From Henricia sp. BOLD:AAB3569 (Eukaryota > Echinodermata > Asteroidea > Spinulosida > Echinasteridae), in the NCBI GenBank assembly GCA_037783545.1, contig JBBELK010000032.1, forward strand, positions 1,240,001 to 1,304,000: DNA of 64,000 nucleotides, given 5' to 3'. A program made the position numbers and the translations under genes. This document shows positions 58,124 to 64,000 of this stretch, piece by piece. Position 1 is the first letter of the stretch. The number at the start of each line of letters is the position of its first letter. The notes beneath the pieces were generated by a model. The model was not told the origin of the DNA and made no database searches. It was given only the letters and a program-made list of their open reading frames with translations.

Positions 58124-58259
58124 GTATTTCTATTGTACAGTTATAATGCGCGCTATAATATAATATTGCGTGGAAGGCGCATGATATCCAATGGCAGCAA
58201 CTAACTATTTTCCAATGTATTCCTCTTGAGCGGGAGACTGCACTTTTGGTTATATGGGG

Positions 58260-58307
58260 TGTGGAGTGGGAGGTATATGGGTGGGGGGGGGGGGGGGGGG
58301 GGGGGGG
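58260..58307 (+). repeat. poly-G tract, unit 2 (second)
   Basis: Same context as at 48,351 (GAGCGGGAGACTGCACTTTT upstream), in the duplicated half of unit 2. The other half has its tract at 56,699-56,738, broken by C and T. Confidence 0.85.
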
Positions 58308-59579
58308 TATATATGTTTGTAATGACTATAGTTTCCAAGCCATAAATCAATCATATTTCCCCGAGTCCGGCCACAAGTAATTTTCTCCATAGTCAAGTCA
58401 CAAAACCAAAAACAACAAGCCCAAGCCAACAAGTTGAGATACCAGCTCTGCGCTGGTAGTACTGACCCATGGGCTAATTCTGTATAACTGCCCCCAAGAC
58501 ACTCACAATTAAAACTGCATATGCAGTTCTCCGTAAAACATTAAAAACGAAAATGACAAGTAAATCAATTGGACAATCATACGATAATTCCAGAGTCAGT
58601 TAAAGGATTAATTTAAAAGGTTTTAATAATTCCCGGTATTGGGTACATAGAGAGACATTTCCATAGGAACATGCACAAAACTTTTAAGACAATTATCTTT
58701 GTTTTACCTGAAGCGAACGAACTGGAATTTGAAACATTAATGGTTTGTGCCCTAAGTCAGGTTTGCGCCCTCACTTTTTTAATGAATTTCTGAAAATTAA
58801 GCAGACACCGAAAATGTGTCCCTAATACCCCATTTTTACCCCTAAGGTGTCTCCCTAATTTTATTTGTAAAAATAAGTCGACCTTTAAATATTATACGAT
58901 TCAGACCGATATTGGCGATCTATTCCACTGGAAAAGGTGTACAAAGTGATAAGGCACGGTCAGCATAAAAACTGGCAATTCTTTCTAGTGGTTAACCCTA
59001 ACACTCCTTAATCCTCCAATCAATACGATTTTGCATACACCCTAGGGAGATGAATTTGAATTGTGCCCTTTGCCCTACTTTGCCCTTTACTTTCCTTAGC
59101 AGCTTGCCACTGACTATCATCAGTGCAAAAGCAACCTGCGTTGTACGGAATTTTCCCGGGCACTGTTACTGATGCCTGTTGGCTGTTTTAAATAACTATT
59201 TTTTTTTGCAAAAAGTCAATTATGTTGTATCGGTTGTCATTTTGTGTTTGTTGGGTTGTTGTTTTCTTTTCTGGCTGGGTTGCTTGTTGGGCTGTTTGTT
59301 TGTTTGTTTGCACGGACATTTCTAAATTAAAACATTAATTTTACTAAAGGGTATCAAACTGAATGTGCCATGTGAAACTATTTGTTTCCCCAAACTTTTT
59401 GAAACAGAATTTGTTTGTATGAAACGGAAAACTGTTGGCTCAAGGATTATGCAGTTTTTAAAATAGATTTGAACAACTGTTTTCTTTCCCTTTTATAATG
59501 ACAACAAAAGTTGGGCTATATTTGTTTTAACAGAACTGGAAAATTTATAAATTATTAAACTGTGTGTTTTTATATGCAG

Positions 59580-60416
59580 ATGAAGATCATTTTGCCGATC
59601 GTCCTAGCAATCATGAACTTCCTGCTCAACTCTGCCCATCTCCAAGCTTCTACTACTGGGCCGTCTACTGCTACCAGTGATGGCAGGGCAGACCCCGTTT
59701 GCCAGACATGCTGCACGGGTCCGGCTGCTGTACCAGGCATTCCCGGCTTGCCTGGCCAACAGGGTCCGTACGGACCGAAAGGAGATGTGGGTCCGGCGGG
59801 TCAGAAGGGCGATATGGGACGTGGAGAGAAGGGTGACACGGGTGAGCAGGGAGCACGTGGGAATTCTGGGCCTAAAGGAGATGATGGGGTAGGTCAGCCC
59901 GGTAAGATGGGTCCACGTGGGCCACCGGGAGTAGTTGGACCAGCTGGGGAACATGGTGTCAAGGGTCAAAAGGGGGAACCAGGGGAGACTCCAATCGACT
60001 CCCTTAGCCCTGTAGCTTTCACAGTTGTGAGGACATCTACAACGGCAGAGTCATCGTCTCACACAACTCGTTTAACCTTCGAGGAAGCCACGACGCGTTT
60101 GCCAGGTACTGACTTTGACCTTGAAACTGGTACATTTACGTGTAATGTGCCAGGCGTCTACGTGTTTATGTTCTCCTTCAACAGATACATTAATAATTAC
60201 CTTTACATCCACCTCTATAAGAATGACGATAAGATCGTGTCCGGTTTCAGCTCGGCCGATAGCACGTACGACCAGGTGTCAGGGAGCGCGGTGCTTACCC
60301 TGCAGCAGGGAGACAGGGTGTATTTGACCTTTAACGGCAGGGCGTACAGTACCTCATCGTATAGACGCACTGCGTTCAGCGGATTCCTTCTTTCAAGGAT
60401 TAACCCCGAGGCTTAA
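59580..60416 (+). CDS. secreted collagen-C1q domain protein, array copy 2
   Basis: 278 residues, same layout as the copy at 50175: signal peptide, CQTCC at 41-45, Gly-X-Y region 53-135 with the same two breaks, C1q domain with intact signature. By my alignment it differs from copy 1 at 38 of 278 residues with no length change. Fifteen differences fall in residues 200-230 and six in 251-263, while 231-250 is identical. Residue 201 is Asn instead of Cys. Nearly all base changes in 200-230 alter the amino acid. Start chosen after the acceptor as in copy 1; noncoding exon 54932-55013. Both copies have intact reading frames and are probably functional. Role (innate immune recognition or other secreted signalling) is inference from the domain pair. 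Confidence 0.95.
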   Translation: MKIILPIVLAIMNFLLNSAHLQASTTGPSTATSDGRADPVCQTCCTGPAAVPGIPGLPGQQGPYGPKGDVGPAGQKGDMGRGEKGDTGEQGARGNSGPKGDDGVGQPGKMGPRGPPGVVGPAGEHGVKGQKGEPGETPIDSLSPVAFTVVRTSTTAESSSHTTRLTFEEATTRLPGTDFDLETGTFTCNVPGVYVFMFSFNRYINNYLYIHLYKNDDKIVSGFSSADSTYDQVSGSAVLTLQQGDRVYLTFNGRAYSTSSYRRTAFSGFLLSRINPEA

Positions 60417-62332
60417 CTTAGAATGGGGTCATACTTATCTAACCTTAGCAAAATGTTCCAGAGATAAATGCTTCAAATTTATAAATTTTTAAATTGCAAA
60501 TTTTACTACAAAAGAAAGCACTGAGACCTTCGTTTTTATTGAATTAGGTGGCACCATGCAATTCCAATGTTAATTTGTTCAGTAGCATTAGTGAGACTAT
60601 TCTCTTCTACAAATGCAGATTTCGAAATTTGGTAAACGGAAAAAAACACGGTAAAAACACTATTACATGAATTACTACATATCTAGTGTTGAAATTCAGT
60701 AATTTTGAAAACGATATGTATACTTGTAGGTGACGGATGTCTGCTGTATATGCCCCGATTCAAATGTCATGTATGTTTACGGTGCGCGGCGCGGGAAGAG
60801 TGCACCCTGGGTATGCTGCTGTACGAATGACCAATCTTCTTGACCTTTACCTGTTCTTTAAATGTTAAATTACTGTTTGTAAAGCTGTATTTTTTGGGGG
60901 TCTGATTGTTTGGTTATTTGGGATTTTTTTTATTATTGTTTTTAACCGTTTACTTGAGTGTAGTCTGCAAATCTGATAGCGTACACCCTTCAAGCGACAT
61001 TGTCCATCGGTACAATGACTGCCACACTCCTGGAAAGAGAATGCCTTTGCTACGTCCCAGAGTGTGGTAAAAAATGTTTTTATTTTTACGAAATAGGGTG
61101 AATTGATCTTCCAACTTGAATAAGTGTAAATTTAAATTCGCTTACAGGTAATTATTTTGCATGCTTGAAAACCAAAATACAATGGTTTTTATAAAATATT
61201 AATTCAACGATGATCTCAAACTGCATTCAAATTTGCGCTAAAACAAATCGAGGTGGTTATTTAATTAAAGGTAGTACACATGCTTGGTAAACCATTACAA
61301 ATAGTTTCTTCCCCCTGTGTGATTGAAGGTACATTGAAGGCTATGCATGATTAAAACCAAACCTGAGGAAAAATCAGCTCCGTACTTCATCTAACTTTGG
61401 AGAAAAAAGTCAAAAGAATGTTTTACAGTCACTTCGCCCCAAAACCACTTCGCCCTAAACCATGACCTGTGCATGAAGTTTCCTGATTGGTCCGGGGGGA
61501 GGGGGAGGGAGAGAGGGAGAGGGGAAGAGGGGGAGGGGAAGAGGGGGGAGGGGGAGGGGAGGGGGAGGGGGAGGGGGAGGGGGGTAGGGATGAAGGAGAG
61601 TGGAAACTCAGGATGCACAGAGCTGGCCCCACTGTCCCATTTCTAGTGTATATTTTCTGTGATGTTTTGTGTGTAAGACGGTGTTCAATGTTCCATTATG
61701 CGGAGATCACAGTTCATGTATAGGGCTATGCGGAGTTGGCCCCACCAGAATTTTCCTGCTAGAATTGCCACTGCACACTTTGATACCATTAGAAATGGCA
61801 TTTTCACAAAACTCAGAAACAATTTACCAGTTACTAAATGACCACAACTGAACTTTAATTTTCAAGCACTTGGCAGCAAAGTGACTCTCGCGATAATTTC
61901 ATAATGCTGAAGTACTTCCCAATCCAAAAACAAAAGCCCAAATACAGAAATTTACAAAAGAAACATCGCAATAGGTCATTTGACATACAAAATACCTACG
62001 ATAAGATCCTACAAAAGGTAACATGTGCCAATTCAATCATTATAAGGATGTGCACAAATCCAGGGACTAGGAAATGACCTGTAATCTCAATACATCCTGT
62101 TATCTTTGTGAAGTGAATGTCAGTGATCAGCACGTGGTCCACTGTACTGGAAGTCACAGTGATGCATGGCGGGACTAAATAGATACGCCTTTAGCTTCCG
62201 GTGACTGATTGTCAGTGACACTCACTGACAGTAATTATGGTGGACCAATCACAGCAGTAGGCAAGTTTCTGTAGTCACTGCTCATGCTATTCGATGATTG
62301 AATAAAATCTAGGAGCGCTGTCATCAGATATC

Positions 62333-62414
62333 AGTCTGACAGGAAACTTCAATCTGCCAAGTGCTTCCTGAGTCGAGAACATTCAAGGCAACAGTTCACC
62401 ATTGACTTGTCAAG
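62333..62414 (+). other. predicted noncoding exon 1 of a third C1q gene
   Basis: Third copy of the 82-nt exon with donor CAAG|GTATGT. The following sequence to 64000 matches the intron of copies 1 and 2, so the coding exon should lie 2-3 kb beyond the window end. Confidence 0.58.
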
Positions 62415-62572
62415 GTATGTATATAGAATAAATGATTTAATACGAAACTGTTTCCAAAAGTTAAAAACCATTATATAATTTGCAGATGAAACACTTTCAT
62501 GAATTTCAAGAACAGCAGCATTTTAAAGAACAATCTGCCTGGTAGAAATTTCAGCCACATATACGGGGTGTA

Positions 62573-63279
62573 TCAAAAAAACTATACATTCATAAAATTG
62601 TATATTAAATGGAAATTGACTTAATTATATTTAGAAAATTGGCTCGCACATATCGGTAGACATAAGTTTCATGTTTTTTTTATTACCGTCGTCATCATGA
62701 TGGGAATTTCACGCCTGGGTGAACAGGGGCTAGTTTTGTAAACAAAGCTAAAATTTACTTGCCCCAGAAAATGGAAGATGCAAAGCATGAGAGGAGCATG
62801 AGAGGCCAATTTGACATGTCATTTCTTTGCTATCAGCTTTTCGGAAAGTTTAGCTAGCCCCTTCCGTCGGGCGACTTTGGTTGTACTAGACCTAACATCT
62901 CTGGACGTTTAATGGGGACATCTGAAGTCCAAGTTTTTGTTACTTCCCGTGGAACTAGACGACTTGCAGAGATAAATAAGAACCAAAGTTGCCGAAGCTT
63001 TCCGAAAAGCTGATAGCAAAGAAATGACATGTCAAATTGACCTCTCATGCTCCTTGATCCTGTTTTGCATCTTCCATTTCTTGGCTCAAGTTAATTTTAG
63101 CTTTGTTTACCAAACTAGCCCCTGTTCACTCAGGCGTGATATTTCCAACATGATGACGACGTTAATGAAAACATGAAAGCTATGTCTACCGATATGTGTG
63201 AGCCAATTTTCTGAATATAATACAATTTCCATTTTATCTACAATTTTATGAGCGTATACCTTTTTTTAATATACCCTGT
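62573..63279. mobile_element. foldback DNA element in C1q intron, unit 3
   Basis: Third copy at the same position. About 100 bp shorter because part of the central right arm (equivalent to 47,220-47,335) is deleted. Confidence 0.72.
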
Positions 63280-64000
63280 GCAGCAATGGTTTTTGTGTCA
63301 ATCGAGTGGGGAAACATTTTTTTGCAAAGAATTTGTTCTAATTTTTGCCAATAATAGTATACCATATTTACACCCCCCAAAAATGTATAACAATTATTTG
63401 AAAAAATAAAAAAAATAAAATAAATCATCATGTACCCTGTGCAGCAATACTTGAAAAAAAAAAATTGCGTGGAAGGCGCGTGATATCCAATGGCGTCGCT
63501 AGACTATTTTGAATGGGGGGGGGGGGGGGGGGAGAGGGGCTGGCGAGCTTGTGGCGCCCTATACTTTTTTTGATACACCCTGTAGATACAGCAATACTTG
63601 AAAAAAATCCATGCATGGTTTTTGTGTCAATTGAATGGGGAAAAATTCAATTCAAAATTCAAAAAATATATATATTTTAAAAATTGTATACACAATGTAA
63701 AAAATGTAAAAAAAATACAAAACAAAAAATCATCATGCATTTGTTAGCATTGCTATCAACATATTTAGTCTGGATTTTCTTGTCAACTGAAGTAAAATTT
63801 TACACTGCAAATGATGTAATGGGGTTTTAAAAGTATATTTTCTGTGTCTGTACTGATTTCACCTTCCAAAATTAAATCTGAATAAAAAAGGCATGTTTTA
63901 TGTATACTGAAGTTATCAGCATTACGCGATGAAAATGACTACTAATAGAAAGCCAGAAAACGGAATGTGCAAACTTTGTAAATTTGCGGCGCTGAATTTT

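Larger units (their letters stand above)
54385..61480 (+). repeat. C1q tandem repeat unit 2
   Basis: Second unit. It carries a private internal duplication (56,600-56,870 and 58,190-58,440 both match 48,260-48,520 of unit 1) and two private foldback insertions. It lacks three insertions present in unit 1. Confidence 0.85.
61610..64000 (+). repeat. C1q tandem repeat unit 3 (cut by window end)
   Basis: Contains the 5' region, exon 1 and the first 1.6 kb of intron, including the same foldback element as units 1 and 2. A poly-G tract lies at 63,516-63,532. The coding exon is not in the window. Confidence 0.8.

Noticed and set aside
1..64000. CRISPR arrays, operons, bacterial ribosome sites
   Set aside because: The spliced genes, SINEs and LINE show this is animal DNA; the regular repeats found are tandem satellites or palindromic transposons, not spacer-repeat arrays.

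Overview
This is animal nuclear DNA: spliced genes with short exons and long introns packed with foldback elements, SINEs and LINE fragments. Gene content (ADAMTS, NBAS, secreted collagen-C1q proteins) and the tRNA-derived SINE and LINE 3' ends look like a marine invertebrate deuterostome. An echinoderm is my best guess, but the species is not determinable from the window.

Positions 1-24,087, minus strand: the N-terminal half of an ADAMTS metalloprotease. I assembled ten coding exons with matching phases. They run from the signal peptide at 24,087 to the cysteine-rich region at 1,915, and the gene leaves the window on the left. They give one open 549-residue reading frame with prodomain, furin site, HELGHSFGMQHD zinc site, Met-turn and disintegrin-like segment. 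Motif agreement is best with ADAMTS7/ADAMTS12. Positions 24,088-28,898 are intergenic and repeat-rich, including a 60-bp minisatellite.

Positions 28,899-43,455, minus strand: fourteen phase-compatible exons encode about 691 residues of the C-terminal end of NBAS, a subunit of the ER tethering (NRZ/Dsl1) complex, ending at a stop codon. The N-terminal two thirds of NBAS is not visible. The 5'-most exon has a good splice acceptor, so NBAS should continue to the right.

Positions 45,800-64,000, plus strand: a tandem array of secreted collagen-C1q genes. Two complete copies are present (coding exons 50,175-51,011 and 59,580-60,416). Each is preceded by a near-identical 82-nt noncoding first exon. 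A third first exon at 62,333-62,414 predicts a third gene beyond the window. Repeat period is about 7.4-8.4 kb, and transposons in the intron were duplicated with the gene. Amino-acid differences between the copies are packed into two patches of the C1q domain, as expected for diversifying recognition loops. If NBAS is intact, the whole array lies inside one large NBAS intron on the opposite strand.

Most other sequence is non-autonomous transposon: many long perfect or near-perfect foldbacks, a recurrent family with CACTTTAGTAGTCTATTG ends, two shared dispersed repeats (called A and B here), tRNA-like SINEs and one LINE 3' end. Paralogous empty sites in the C1q array define three insertions closely.
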